A stretch of DNA of 43,130 bases from Bacillota bacterium (GCA_012728785.1 JAAYEK010000176.1:1-43130), one strand, 5' to 3'; counted from the first letter of the stretch, positions 9,466 to 17,858 are shown. The notes: generated from the letters alone by a model not told the origin. Numbers and translations are program-made.

Positions 9466-10637
9466 ACAGACGGCACATAATGATGGTCAATAGTAATTAC
9501 AGCACGATAATCAGGATTGATCTCGTGAATTTTAGCCCTGATCAGGTTTGCCAATTCCTGATCATTCCATTGAAAATCAAAGGGGACGACTACATCAAAA
9601 ATGAGATTGGAATGGCCCACTCCCCAAACTACCCGAAAATCGTGGATACCGATCTCCGGCGAAATTTTTCCGATGATATTTTCAAGTGTCGCTTTCAATT
9701 GATTGGTTTTCCCATCATTGGTCGCTACGGGATCCAGATGAATGACCAATTTTATCCCCTGGTCTTTTAAAAAGTCGCGTTCAATATTGTCAATAAGGTC
9801 GTGACACTCCATGATATCCCGCTCGGCGGAGACCTCGCAATGCACTGAGGCGAAAATTTGGGCTACGCCATAACTATGTACCGTCAGGTCGTGGAGGCCA
9901 ATAATATTGTCGTAACTCAGAATTTTTTGATAGATACTGTCTACCATTTCCTTGGTAGGCGCCGTGCCTAGCAGCGGATTGCTGGTATCCATAACTAGTT
10001 TTACTCCGCTTACCAGTATGAACAGGGCAACCGCAACCCCCATGTACCCGTCTAAATTGAAGCCGGTCAAATGGCTGACCGTAGCGGCCATCAATACCGC
10101 TCCTGTGGCTAATATATCGTTGCGGCTATCCGTCGACGTGGCGATTAGCGTTGTAGAATCAATGATTCTGGCAATTTTTCGATAGAACAGGTGTTGCCAA
10201 AACTTAATTAGGATCGATACTATCAGCGCCAATATAGTAATCAGGTTGAACCGGGTCGCTTGGGGATGAATTATTTTAGCGACCGAACTTTGAATTAGCT
10301 GTATTCCAAAAAACATGATGATAAAAGATACAATCAAGCCGGAGAGATACTCCATCCGGGCATGACCGTAAGGATGCTGGGCATCCGCCGGTTTGCCCGA
10401 CATTTTAAAGCCTAGCAGCGTTACTACTGAAGAGCCGGAGTCGGAAAGATTGTTAACCGCGTCTGCGGTAATGGCGATGCTGTTAAAGAGCGTTCCCACG
10501 GTGATTTTGATCAAAAAGAGCAGGAAATTAGAAGCGATCCCCACCAACCCCGCGAACTTGCCATAGCTTTCCCGCACTTTAAAGTCGGATTTGTTTTGAT
10601 AATCTTTCACAAACCACTTGATTAATAAATTGGTCAT
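9462..10637 (-). CDS. Cation diffusion facilitator (CDF) metal exporter, probably Mn/Fe type
   Basis: This inner-membrane antiporter of about 391 residues exports divalent metal. It has six membrane helices and a long cytoplasmic C-terminal part. The TM2 motif 'ADAVNNLSDSGSS' has Asp59 with Asn63 in the second position. The TM5 motif 'STDSRND' gives Asp170 and Asp174 (numbering from the ATG at 10637). 'HPYGHARMEYL' follows TM2. The zinc-type His of TM5 is replaced by Asp, which argues for manganese or iron rather than zinc; this is an inference from known CDF site-A residues. The frame extends upstream to 10745, but those 36 residues are basic and unlike the family. The ATG at 10637 fits family N-termini better, although its ribosome site is weak. 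The C-terminus (residues about 210-391) looks like two ferredoxin-like CDF cytoplasmic units, making it longer than YiiP. It follows the MATE gene on the same strand. Confidence 0.85.
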   Translation of the reverse strand: MTNLLIKWFVKDYQNKSDFKVRESYGKFAGLVGIASNFLLFLIKITVGTLFNSIAITADAVNNLSDSGSSVVTLLGFKMSGKPADAQHPYGHARMEYLSGLIVSFIIMFFGIQLIQSSVAKIIHPQATRFNLITILALIVSILIKFWQHLFYRKIARIIDSTTLIATSTDSRNDILATGAVLMAATVSHLTGFNLDGYMGVAVALFILVSGVKLVMDTSNPLLGTAPTKEMVDSIYQKILSYDNIIGLHDLTVHSYGVAQIFASVHCEVSAERDIMECHDLIDNIERDFLKDQGIKLVIHLDPVATNDGKTNQLKATLENIIGKISPEIGIHDFRVVWGVGHSNLIFDVVVPFDFQWNDQELANLIRAKIHEINPDYRAVITIDHHYVPSV

Positions 10638-10756
10638 GATTACACCATTCCCCATGATAACTTTGATGCCACGGTTTCTTCTTACCGCAGAAGTGAAGGA
10701 TCGGGGTGTTATTGATAATACAACCCATACTTTTAGGTTTTTCACTAAAATCCCTA

Positions 10757-12208
10757 TCAGCGAACCATTTTATCCTTAGGTTCACTGATCCTGGCTTTAA
10801 TACACTTCCATTTCCCCGAACGAAACCGGAGATAAATTACGACGGATCTGATATACTGATCCATCACCAAAGCAATCCAAGCGCCAGTTAGACCCCAGCC
10901 AAACCAGTTTACCAGTAAATAAGTCGCGCCAACCCGAAAAACCCAAATCCCCAAAATGGATGCATATAAGGGATACATCGTATCCCCGGCTCCCCGTAAA
11001 GCTCCCGCTAAGGTAAGCTGGGTCGACTGTCCCGGCTGGGCTAAAGCTAATATCTTCAAGACCGTGCCAGCCATGCCGGCCACCACTAAGTCGGAGGTAT
11101 ATAAGCGGGCTAAGGGATGTGAGAACAAAATAAAGATCAAACCCATGGCACAAGCTGTAACCATTGCCACTTTCCTTACTAAACGGGCATATCTTTCCGC
11201 TTTTTCAGTATCTTTCGCCCCAAGGCTTTGCCCAACCAAAGTGGTTGCCGCCACCCCAAATGCCATACTTGGTGAAAACGACAAACCGCTGATATTAAGG
11301 CCAATTTGATGGGCGGCAAACCCGGCGGTCCCTAGACCGGAAACAATTTTAGCAAATAACGTCAACCCGCTTTGCAATACAAACTGTTCCATTGCCGAAG
11401 GGAGGCCGATGGCAAAGATCTTTTTAATTATTCCCCAATCCACCCGGTAATTATCTTTAAAACCAATTTTTAGCTCCGATCGGCGCGAAAAATAGACAAA
11501 ATACAAAGCGGCTAAGCAAGCGATTAGCCGGGCTAAAGTAGTTGAAACAGCAGCCCCGGCCACACCCCAACGGGGAAAACCCCATTTACCATAGATCAAT
11601 ACATAGTTTCCAAAAACATTCAATAAATTACTGCCTACATTATACGCCATTGGAATCCTGGTCTGTCCGGCCCCGCGTAAACAGGCGGAAATTCCCATCA
11701 TCAACGCCTGAAAGATTAAACCTGAAGCCACTATCTGAAAATAAACCCGTGCCACTTTCAAAGTATCGGGACCGGCCCCCATAAATCGGGCAATGGAATT
11801 AGCGGCTAAAACTCCCAGAATACTTATGAACAAACCTAAAATTAAGTTGATGATAATAATCTGTCTGGTTACAGCTTTGGCCTTGTTAAGATTATTCGCT
11901 CCGACGTTCCACGCTACCAGCGCCGTCCCACCGATATTTACAGCTGCAAAAATCGCCATTAACAGCATAAAAGGTTGATTGGTAAGTCCAACCGCAGCAA
12001 TTGCCGCCGGACCTAGTCGCCCTACCATTACCATATCAATCATACCGAATAAAGTCGACATCACTAGTTCGATAAAGGCAGGCCAGGTTATTCTGAGCAT
12101 TTCGTGAACCATTGGATTAGCTTGATGACAACGAATTGTTTTTATCTTTTGGAACAAATTAGATTGTTTCAAATCTATTTCCTTCTTTACCTTTGATCCG
12201 GCATGCAT
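10757..12208 (-). CDS. MATE family multidrug/cation efflux pump
   Basis: This is a MATE-family exporter, 483 residues from the first ATG, with about twelve membrane helices in two related halves. Family features include 'WPAFIELVMSTLFGMIDMVM' near residue 42, 'GRLGPAAIAAVGLTNQP', and the second-half counterpart 'GLPSAMEQFVLQSGLTLFAK'. By family it exports cationic drugs or metabolites in exchange for Na+ or H+. The gene overlaps the end of the upstream marR gene, so the two are co-transcribed. The exact start is uncertain. The ATG at 12208 has a weak ribosome site, while a TTG at 12172 preceded by AAGGA would shorten the protein by 12 residues and the overlap to 14 bases. The MarR operator upstream probably controls both genes, with a pump substrate as the likely inducer. 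Confidence 0.88.
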   Translation of the reverse strand: MHAGSKVKKEIDLKQSNLFQKIKTIRCHQANPMVHEMLRITWPAFIELVMSTLFGMIDMVMVGRLGPAAIAAVGLTNQPFMLLMAIFAAVNIGGTALVAWNVGANNLNKAKAVTRQIIIINLILGLFISILGVLAANSIARFMGAGPDTLKVARVYFQIVASGLIFQALMMGISACLRGAGQTRIPMAYNVGSNLLNVFGNYVLIYGKWGFPRWGVAGAAVSTTLARLIACLAALYFVYFSRRSELKIGFKDNYRVDWGIIKKIFAIGLPSAMEQFVLQSGLTLFAKIVSGLGTAGFAAHQIGLNISGLSFSPSMAFGVAATTLVGQSLGAKDTEKAERYARLVRKVAMVTACAMGLIFILFSHPLARLYTSDLVVAGMAGTVLKILALAQPGQSTQLTLAGALRGAGDTMYPLYASILGIWVFRVGATYLLVNWFGWGLTGAWIALVMDQYIRSVVIYLRFRSGKWKCIKARISEPKDKMVR

Positions 12209-12617
12209 TTTGAGCCATCTTACCTAATAACTCTTCAACTAAAACCTTTTCAGGTAATGAAAGTCCTTCAGCAATGAGCTCCTCCCAATCTTTCACGGCT
12301 TTATCAATAATCGGGATCACGTTTAAAGCCTTATTTGTGAGAAATACTTGATAAGCCCTTTTATCCATAACATCCACCTTTCGTACCACATAACCTTCTT
12401 TTTCAAGTTTTTTTATGGCCTTAGCAGTAGTCGCTTTGTCAATCTTCAAAAAATCTGATAACTCCTCTTGATTAATACCGTCTTTATCAAATAAAACCCT
12501 TAAAAAAAAATGTTGTCCACTCCCTATATTATAAGGTTCTAATCTTTTACCTAAGTAGTTTAACCGATACCGATATAAAATGGAAATCCATCGCCCAATT
12601 GAAGAACCACTGCTCAT
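12159..12617 (-). CDS. MarR family transcriptional regulator of the MATE pump
   Basis: This 152-residue regulator has the MarR winged helix-turn-helix. The recognition region 'NQEELSDFLKIDKATTAKAI' (about residues 50-69) is followed by the wing 'VVRKVDVMDKRAYQVFLT'. It starts with ATG at 12617 and ends inside the MATE coding region. Upstream lies a perfect 11-bp inverted repeat overlapping its own promoter (12711-12734), the typical arrangement for an autorepressor. By family it binds DNA as a dimer and releases it on binding a small aromatic or lipophilic ligand. Its pairing with a MATE pump suggests a locally controlled efflux unit. The residues near 'LNYLGKRLEPYNIGSGQHFF' match the usual N-terminal dimerisation helix. 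Confidence 0.9.
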   Translation of the reverse strand: MSSGSSIGRWISILYRYRLNYLGKRLEPYNIGSGQHFFLRVLFDKDGINQEELSDFLKIDKATTAKAIKKLEKEGYVVRKVDVMDKRAYQVFLTNKALNVIPIIDKAVKDWEELIAEGLSLPEKVLVEELLGKMAQNACRIKGKEGNRFETI

Positions 12618-12699
12618 TTAAGATCATCCTTTCAAGGTTGACAGCCATCGGTAATATTTTTTTGAAATCAAAAATAAAACATTAAAGAGATTATAGTTC

Positions 12700-12728
12700 A
12701 TCATAGCAAAATATAGTTGCATTTGCAA
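12700..12728 (-). promoter_or_regulatory. Promoter of the marR-MATE operon
   Basis: On the minus strand, -35 TTGCAA (12728-12723) and -10 TATGAT (12705-12700) are 17 bases apart. They lie about 80 bases before the marR ATG. The -35 box and most of the spacer lie within the inverted repeat described separately. Confidence 0.7.
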
Positions 12729-12734
12729 CTATAT
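12711..12734. promoter_or_regulatory. Probable MarR operator (perfect inverted repeat)
   Basis: ATATAGTTGCA and TGCAACTATAT form a perfect 11-bp inverted repeat with a 2-base centre. Size and symmetry fit a MarR dimer, and the site covers the -35 box and spacer of the marR promoter, so binding would block RNA polymerase. This is inference from position and symmetry. Confidence 0.7.
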
Positions 12735-13020
12735 CACCAACTTCAATTTAGCCTTTGTTTAAGTCAATGACTGGAATCAAAGTTACGATATGATTAATCT
12801 GATTTTTTGCTTGGATAATTTACTATCGTTATTATATGGAAATATGTTTTTAAAATGAAACAAAAAGTGTATAATATAAAAAAGTCACAGCAGCAGAGAT
12901 CCGGTCAATCTAAAGGTTTTTATCTGCCCGGCTTACGGCAAATAATTCATTAGCAGTGCTAAGAAACAGTCTTACCGGATTGAGGTTTACATGAACCATA
13001 TAAAAATATAGAGGTGCTAC
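12735..13020 (+). promoter_or_regulatory. Upstream region of nagB: -10 box and possible structured leader
   Basis: No gene is seen here. A TATAAT box lies at 12870-12875 with a poor -35. The predicted leader of about 140 bases contains GATCCGGT (12898-12905), which can pair with ACCGGATT (12974-12981) and enclose a region with smaller hairpins. One of these is TTAGC/GCTAA around 12950-12962. GGTT/AACC bracket 12984-12997. A GAGGTG ribosome site at 13011-13016 precedes the nagB ATG. I do not recognise a known riboswitch family in it. Confidence 0.45.
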
Positions 13021-13833
13021 ATGGATATCATTATTAGAGATCATTATGAAGCAATGAGTGATTATGCGACAGAGGTAATTGCCGGCTATGTTAAATCAAA
13101 GCCAGATTGCGTTCTCGGATTAGCGACGGGCGGTACTCCAATCGGAGTCTACCAAAGACTAATCCAAATGCACCAACAAGGTTTGGATTTTTCGCAGGTC
13201 AAAACTTTTAATCTGGATGAATACTATGGAATCGGAATGGATCTGGAAAAACCGTACAATTTGGATCAAAGCTATGCTCGGTTTATGCACGAAGAATTAT
13301 TTAAACATATAAATATTAAAAAGGAAAATATCCATATCCCAAATGGTCTTACCAAAGAACCGGAGAGCTACTGCCAATGGTACGAAAAGCAGATAGAGAA
13401 AGTTGGCGGAATTGATTTACAGCTTTTAGGTTTAGGCCGGGACGGCCACTGGGGATTCAACGAACCCGGTTCGTCCCTTGGTTCAAGGACCAGATTACAG
13501 GCCTTAACTGAACAGACACTGGATGACAATTATGAAGCTTTTTATAAAAAGTCAAATATCCCCAAAGACCAAATGCCTTATTTTGCTATCACCATGGGAA
13601 TCGGGACCATACTTGAGGCTAGAAATATTCTGATGATTGTTAACGGGGCCAAGAAAGCCGAGATGGTAGCAAAATGCCTCGAAGGACCAATTACTTCTCA
13701 AATCACTGCTTCAGCCATTCAACTGCACAGTGGCAGGATTACGGTTGTTCTTGACAAGGCCGCCGCTTCCCAACTTCAACATAGCAACCATTATGTTCAT
13801 GTTGAAAAATTAAAACGTGATTATGGGTTATAA
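13021..13833 (+). CDS. nagB: Glucosamine-6-phosphate deaminase
   Basis: NagB converts glucosamine-6-phosphate to fructose-6-phosphate and ammonia, feeding amino-sugar carbon into glycolysis. The 270-residue protein has the substrate phosphate loop 'LATGGTPIG' (34-42) and the catalytic base motif 'FNLDEYYG' with Asp66. The ring-opening triad lies in 'GLGRDGHWGFNEPGSS', with Asp141, His143 and Glu148. The usual Ile after His143 is Trp here, which is uncommon but outside the catalytic residues. Length and motif order match the family. It is the first gene of a two-gene operon with citrate synthase, 24 bases apart. A good ribosome site (GAGGTG) precedes the ATG, and the long leader may carry regulation. 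Confidence 0.95.
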   Translation: MDIIIRDHYEAMSDYATEVIAGYVKSKPDCVLGLATGGTPIGVYQRLIQMHQQGLDFSQVKTFNLDEYYGIGMDLEKPYNLDQSYARFMHEELFKHINIKKENIHIPNGLTKEPESYCQWYEKQIEKVGGIDLQLLGLGRDGHWGFNEPGSSLGSRTRLQALTEQTLDDNYEAFYKKSNIPKDQMPYFAITMGIGTILEARNILMIVNGAKKAEMVAKCLEGPITSQITASAIQLHSGRITVVLDKAAASQLQHSNHYVHVEKLKRDYGL

Positions 13834-13857
13834 AAAACTAGCCAAAGGAGAATAACT

Positions 13858-15225
13858 ATGAGCTTTTTGATGGGCGACGATTTTGAAACCGACTTCCTCG
13901 AAAAGTTATCCAACTTAGTCAAACAAAATAACTATATTAATCCGCAGCTATTTAGTAAATATGACGTAAAACGGGGCCTTCGCGATATTAGCGGCCAGGG
14001 GGTGCTGGCCGGACTTACTGAAATTGGCGAGGTCCATTCCTCGATCATGGATGAAAATGAGTTGATCCCAGTTCCTGGTGAACTGATTTACAGGGGTATC
14101 AGTATTAATGATCTGGTTAAAGGTTTCATCAGCGAAGAGCGTTTTGGTTTTGAAGAAATTAGCTATTTATTGCTTTTTGGCGCTCTCCCCAGTCAAAATG
14201 AACTGATCGGTTACAAACGATTATTAGCTGATAATCAAAAACTACCGGATGATTTTGTCCGCGATCTTATTTTAAAAGCGCCCAGCAAAGACATTATGAA
14301 TGGTTTGGCCCGAAGCGTATTGGCTTTATATAGCTTTGACGATAATGCCGATGATATATCCATATTAAATGTGTTGCAACAATGTATCAGATTAATCGCC
14401 ACCTTCCCCTCGATTGCAGTTTATGGTTATCAAGCTTTTTCACATTATCATGGAAATAGTAGCTTATTTATTCATAGTCCGCAACCGGAGTTGAGTACTG
14501 CCGAAAACATTCTTCACCTACTTAGACCGGACAGCGGTTACACTAAGCTTGAGACAACTTTACTCGATCTGGCGCTAGTGCTTCATGCCGAGCATGGCGG
14601 CGGTAATAATTCTTCATTCACAACCCACGTAGTCACATCAACCGGGACAGACACCTATTCGGTAATGGCGGCGGCTCTTGGTTCACTCAAAGGACCAAGG
14701 CATGGCGGTGCTAACATTAAGGTGATCCGGATGTTTAAAGATTTGAAACAACAAGTGAAAGATTGGACCAACGAACGGGAAATCGAATCTTACTTGTCTA
14801 AAATCCTTAATAAGGAAGCCTTTGATCGTTCCGGACTAATTTACGGTATTGGTCATGCGGTTTATTCAGTATCCGACCCCCGAGCTGTTATTTTAAAAAA
14901 ATACGCCGCTCTCCTCGCCCAAGAAAAAGGATTGGAGGATGAATACAACCTTTATACCAAAGTGGAGAAATTGGCCCCGGAAGTAATCGGAAAAGTACGA
15001 AAAATGTATAAAGGGGTAAGCGCCAACGTGGATTTCTATTCAGGCTTTGTTTATAAAATGCTTAATATCCCACCGGAGTTATTCACGCCGCTCTTTGCCA
15101 TTTCTAGAATCGTCGGTTGGAGCGCCCATCGGATAGAGGAATTGGTTAATGCCGGTAAAATCATCAGACCCGCTTATAAATGCGTTTGCTCTAGACGAGA
15201 ATATACTCCAATGGCTAACAGATAA
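13858..15225 (+). CDS. Citrate synthase (citrate/2-methylcitrate synthase family)
   Basis: This 455-residue enzyme of the Si-citrate synthase fold condenses acetyl-CoA (or propionyl-CoA) with oxaloacetate. Key residues are visible: His246 in 'HAEHGGGNNSSF', His282 in 'GPRHGGAN', His333 in 'GIGHAVYSVSDPRA' and Asp392 in 'NVDFYSG'. His282 and Asp392 correspond to the acid-base pair of the family, and His333 to the oxaloacetate-binding His. An N-terminal extension of about 50 residues precedes the core, as in a clade common in Clostridia. AAAGGAGAATAACT before the ATG is a strong ribosome site. The coupling with nagB is unusual, since the two enzymes share no direct metabolite. A terminator-like hairpin follows 9 bases after the stop codon. 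Whether it makes citrate or methylcitrate cannot be told from the sequence. Confidence 0.92.
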   Translation: MSFLMGDDFETDFLEKLSNLVKQNNYINPQLFSKYDVKRGLRDISGQGVLAGLTEIGEVHSSIMDENELIPVPGELIYRGISINDLVKGFISEERFGFEEISYLLLFGALPSQNELIGYKRLLADNQKLPDDFVRDLILKAPSKDIMNGLARSVLALYSFDDNADDISILNVLQQCIRLIATFPSIAVYGYQAFSHYHGNSSLFIHSPQPELSTAENILHLLRPDSGYTKLETTLLDLALVLHAEHGGGNNSSFTTHVVTSTGTDTYSVMAAALGSLKGPRHGGANIKVIRMFKDLKQQVKDWTNEREIESYLSKILNKEAFDRSGLIYGIGHAVYSVSDPRAVILKKYAALLAQEKGLEDEYNLYTKVEKLAPEVIGKVRKMYKGVSANVDFYSGFVYKMLNIPPELFTPLFAISRIVGWSAHRIEELVNAGKIIRPAYKCVCSRREYTPMANR

Positions 15226-15233
15226 TTATTCGA

Positions 15234-15282
15234 AAAGAGCCGAAATGATTGACTTTATTTGATTCAATCGTTTCGGCTCTTT
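15234..15282. terminator. Long hairpin, bidirectional terminator
   Basis: A 19-bp stem runs from AAAGAGCCGAAATGATTGA (15234-15252) to its complement at 15264-15282, with one T/G wobble and an 11-base loop. It lies between the convergent citrate synthase and beta-barrel protein genes. T-tracts are short on both sides (three to four T). Confidence 0.8.
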
Positions 15283-15323
15283 AACCCGCAATCCGGTAAG
15301 TCTTTTAATTTTTTTTAAAGATT

Positions 15324-15926
15324 CTAAAACCTAAACCCATAAACAATACTAAATTTTGAGTAATTCACATAACGGTCATTAAAATCCTCATCGTTGGATG
15401 TTCTCAGACCACCATTAACTGTATAAAGTATTGCCCCCATGCTACGGTTGAAATTAAATCCAAAACCAACCGCTCCGTATATGCCGTTATCCAGTTCCCG
15501 GCCTTCATTTGCCATATTCTTATAGGAGTTATTCCCAGTATGCATATTATAACCTAATCTAGCGACAAAAAATGGAGCGGAATCTTCTTCATGGGGTAAG
15601 TAGACATAGATCACGCCATATAAAGGACTGAATTTAAAGTCCGCATCTTTGTAATCGGATAAACTCCGTTCCAATTGTGTTTCAAAACCGAAACCATACT
15701 CAATTATTCGGACTTGATAGGTACACTCATAACCAATTGTAAATCCAGCTTCCGTATCAAAACTTCGGGTATTCCTATCGTTATCGTCCCACCAATCGTC
15801 ATCCATGGTTTTATATTTGCCTTCCATATCATAACCAATTATAATTTTATGACTTGCCATAGTCAGCGACGACACGACTAAAATCAAAGCCAAAGTAATA
15901 GTTAAAACTAACATTGTTCTTTTCAT
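15324..15926 (-). CDS. Predicted outer-membrane beta-barrel protein
   Basis: This 200-residue protein has a Sec signal peptide: 'MKR', a hydrophobic run to about residue 22, and a likely cleavage after 'TMAS'. The mature part alternates polar and hydrophobic residues in strand-like blocks such as 'AGFTIGYECTYQVRIIEYGF' and 'PFFVARLGYNMHTG'. It ends in 'FSIVYGFRF', an amphipathic final strand with a terminal Phe, the classic C-terminal signal read by the BAM machinery. Size fits an 8-stranded barrel like OmpW or OmpX. I cannot assign a specific function. It directly supports an outer membrane in this organism. The ribosome site GAGGAGTCATAGGA precedes the ATG. Its own promoter and a palindrome lie just upstream, so it is probably transcribed alone. 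Confidence 0.75.
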   Translation of the reverse strand: MKRTMLVLTITLALILVVSSLTMASHKIIIGYDMEGKYKTMDDDWWDDNDRNTRSFDTEAGFTIGYECTYQVRIIEYGFGFETQLERSLSDYKDADFKFSPLYGVIYVYLPHEEDSAPFFVARLGYNMHTGNNSYKNMANEGRELDNGIYGAVGFGFNFNRSMGAILYTVNGGLRTSNDEDFNDRYVNYSKFSIVYGFRF

Positions 15927-15975
15927 TCCTATGACTCCTCACATTATTGAAATAACCAAATCTATAAACTAAAAT

Positions 15976-15992
15976 GTTACGTAACTATTATA
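15976..15992 (-). promoter_or_regulatory. -10 box with adjacent 10-bp palindrome before the beta-barrel gene
   Basis: On the minus strand TATAAT (15992-15987) is followed after one base by the perfect palindrome GTTACGTAAC (15985-15976), which would cover the transcription start. The -35 is weak. The position suggests an operator, but no regulator can be named. Confidence 0.45.
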
Positions 15993-16357
15993 TATATTCA
16001 GCAACCTTCCCTTTCTTTTATCCATTCAAATTAGGCCAATACAGAGAAATATTTAAGATTAAATGCCGAATACACCCTTTTTCTCCTGTAGTTGGCTTCT
16101 TTTATTTTTCTATTTCTAATCCTTACCTCCTTCTATAATAGCCTTGAACCATATCTATATGATAGATCAATAATATTTTTTTGCCTTAAGATCATTTTAT
16201 TCTGTCCATATATAATGGTAAGATGCCCAATTTACGGGTTGATTTGTACAGGCCTTTAATGTGATATCGAAAAAAAGAAACAATTTACTAAAATCGTTCC
16301 AGATTATTCACTGAGGTAATTTTTTGGTATGAATACGTCTTTCATTCCGGTAGAGGA
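15993..16357. other. Non-coding, AT-rich gap between beta-barrel gene and polyene cluster
   Basis: I see no open frame of useful size. A strong Shine-Dalgarno-like AAGGAGGT on the minus strand near 16128-16135 is not followed by a start codon. No clear terminator follows the last cluster gene at 16358. Confidence 0.6.
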
Positions 16358-16612
16358 CTAGGATTGTTTTGATGCGACATAATCAATAATATCTTGAATA
16401 CTCCTGATCTGTGAAATAATCGTCCCGTCGTTCGCCCGGTCAATCTTAAAGTTGAAGGTTTTTTCCAAAGCCACGATTAAATCTACGCTGTCTAAACTAT
16501 CCAAGCCCAATTCTTCTAAAACCAATGATTCTTTAGTAATTGAAGCTTGATCGATTTCAAATTCGACCACAAATACATTTTTTACTTTCTGAAAGATTTC
16601 ATTAGTATCCAT
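16358..16612 (-). CDS. Acyl carrier protein (first of two in the cluster)
   Basis: This is an ACP of 84 residues when started at the ATG at 16612, which has AAGGAG 8 bases upstream. The ATG at 16618 is too close to that site. The phosphopantetheine serine is Ser39 in 'LGLDSLDSVDLIVALE', followed by the usual helix III. The family carries growing acyl chains as thioesters in type II fatty acid and polyketide synthesis. It is the last gene of the cluster and overlaps the end of the preceding ketosynthase by 11 bases, so the pair is likely translated together. The other ACP of the cluster (33391-33645) is only distantly similar, so each may serve a different ketosynthase set. Confidence 0.93.
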   Translation of the reverse strand: MDTNEIFQKVKNVFVVEFEIDQASITKESLVLEELGLDSLDSVDLIVALEKTFNFKIDRANDGTIISQIRSIQDIIDYVASKQS

Positions 16613-17858
16613 TGTCATAACTCCTTAACAAAATAATTGAATTAATACCGCCAAAGGCAAAACTATTTTTCATAATCAGATTCGGTTTAACTTTTTTATA
16701 TTCCTTTAAATAATTAATCTTCCCACACTTTGGATCGGGTTTTGATAAGTTTTTTGTAGGAACTAAATACCCTTTTTTCATCATTTCTAAACACACTATC
16801 AATTCAAGTGCCGCGCTCGCCCCTAATGTATGCCCCAAATGTCCTTTTAAGCTACTTACATAAGGAGCGTAACCATTTTTAGTGAAAACGTTTTCCAAAG
16901 CCGACGATTCTTCAGAGTCGCCAACAATCGTTCCGGTTCCATGAGCGTTGATATAGTCAACCTCCGCCGGAGAAATACCGGTATCTAAAAAAAGCCTTTC
17001 TATTCCCGCAGTAAGTTCTTTTTCAGTAACACGGGCCATATGTTCCCCACTGGAAAAAGTCGAAAAACCAACAATCTCTCCAAGTATTTTAACCCCTCTT
17101 TGTTTTGCGCTATCTTCGCTCTCTAAAATAAGAACGCCGCTGCCTTCTCCACATACTGTCCCATCCCGTTCTTCATCAAATGGTCTTGGGGTTTCATGTG
17201 GGCGATCATTAAAGTGAAATGAAGCCGCTTGTAACAGATCAAACGTCGCACTGGTTGTAACATGTAATTCCTCGGCGCCGCCACAAATCATTCCTTTTTG
17301 AAGACCAAATTTAATAGTCTCATAAGCAAAACCAATGGATTGGGCCGCTGAAGAACATGCGCTATTCGGGGATAGGACCCTTCCTTTGATATTAAACATA
17401 CAAGCAATATTAGCGGCTGCCGTATGGGACATCACCTGAAAAAACTGACCGGATTTAATCGAGGATAAGCTTTTCTCCCGAATAAACCGACCGGTAAAAT
17501 CATAGACGGATTTACTACTACCGGTAGTAGACGCAAAGGATACCCCGTAATCTCCCGAAATCAAATGTTCCCCGGTAAGTCCTGCTATTTCTACCGCTTC
17601 TTTAGCCGACAAGCAAGCGATGATCGAAGTCCTTCCCATATTTCTCCGTAGATCCCGCGGTATCTGTTTTTCATTTAAATCATCGGAAATTACACCGCCT
17701 ACTTCACATAGGATATCGGTGATACTTTCTTTCCAACCATTGCCTAAATTTACAATACCGGAACGGTTAGCGAATATTCCTCCATTTAATGCTGCCACTC
17801 CGTTACCAAAAGGAGACAGAGCCCCTATACCGGTTATTACAACTTTATTTAATTTCAT
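16602..17858 (-). CDS. Beta-ketoacyl-ACP synthase (KS, FabF-like), complete active site
   Basis: This 418-residue condensing enzyme of the KAS II type has all catalytic residues: Cys168 in 'NSACSSAAQSIG', His306 in 'NAHGTGT', and Lys338 and His343 in 'SLKGHLGHTLGAS'. The C-terminal 'NSFAFGGINS' is the usual glycine-rich closing motif. It would extend an ACP-bound chain with malonyl-ACP. The start ATG overlaps the stop of the FAD oxidoreductase gene (TAATG), and its end overlaps the ACP start. It has no obvious chain-length-factor partner next to it, unlike the two KS genes at 32215 and 36674, so it may act as a homodimer or in late or short elongation. The exact chain role is unknown. Confidence 0.92.
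   Translation of the reverse strand: MKLNKVVITGIGALSPFGNGVAALNGGIFANRSGIVNLGNGWKESITDILCEVGGVISDDLNEKQIPRDLRRNMGRTSIIACLSAKEAVEIAGLTGEHLISGDYGVSFASTTGSSKSVYDFTGRFIREKSLSSIKSGQFFQVMSHTAAANIACMFNIKGRVLSPNSACSSAAQSIGFAYETIKFGLQKGMICGGAEELHVTTSATFDLLQAASFHFNDRPHETPRPFDEERDGTVCGEGSGVLILESEDSAKQRGVKILGEIVGFSTFSSGEHMARVTEKELTAGIERLFLDTGISPAEVDYINAHGTGTIVGDSEESSALENVFTKNGYAPYVSSLKGHLGHTLGASAALELIVCLEMMKKGYLVPTKNLSKPDPKCGKINYLKEYKKVKPNLIMKNSFAFGGINSIILLRSYDNGY

Noticed and set aside
10638..10745. 36-codon N-terminal extension of the CDF exporter
   Set aside because: The residues are basic and unlike the family, and the ATG at 10637 gives the expected N-terminus.
12970..15301. The 12-mer CAATCCGGTAAG occurs near 15290 and, inverted, near 12971, flanking the nagB operon
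   Set aside because: Many 12-base matches are expected by chance in 43 kb, and no longer repeat or element boundary supports it.
16128..16135. Perfect Shine-Dalgarno-like AAGGAGGT on the minus strand in the gap before the beta-barrel gene
   Set aside because: No start codon lies at a usable distance and the following frames are very short.
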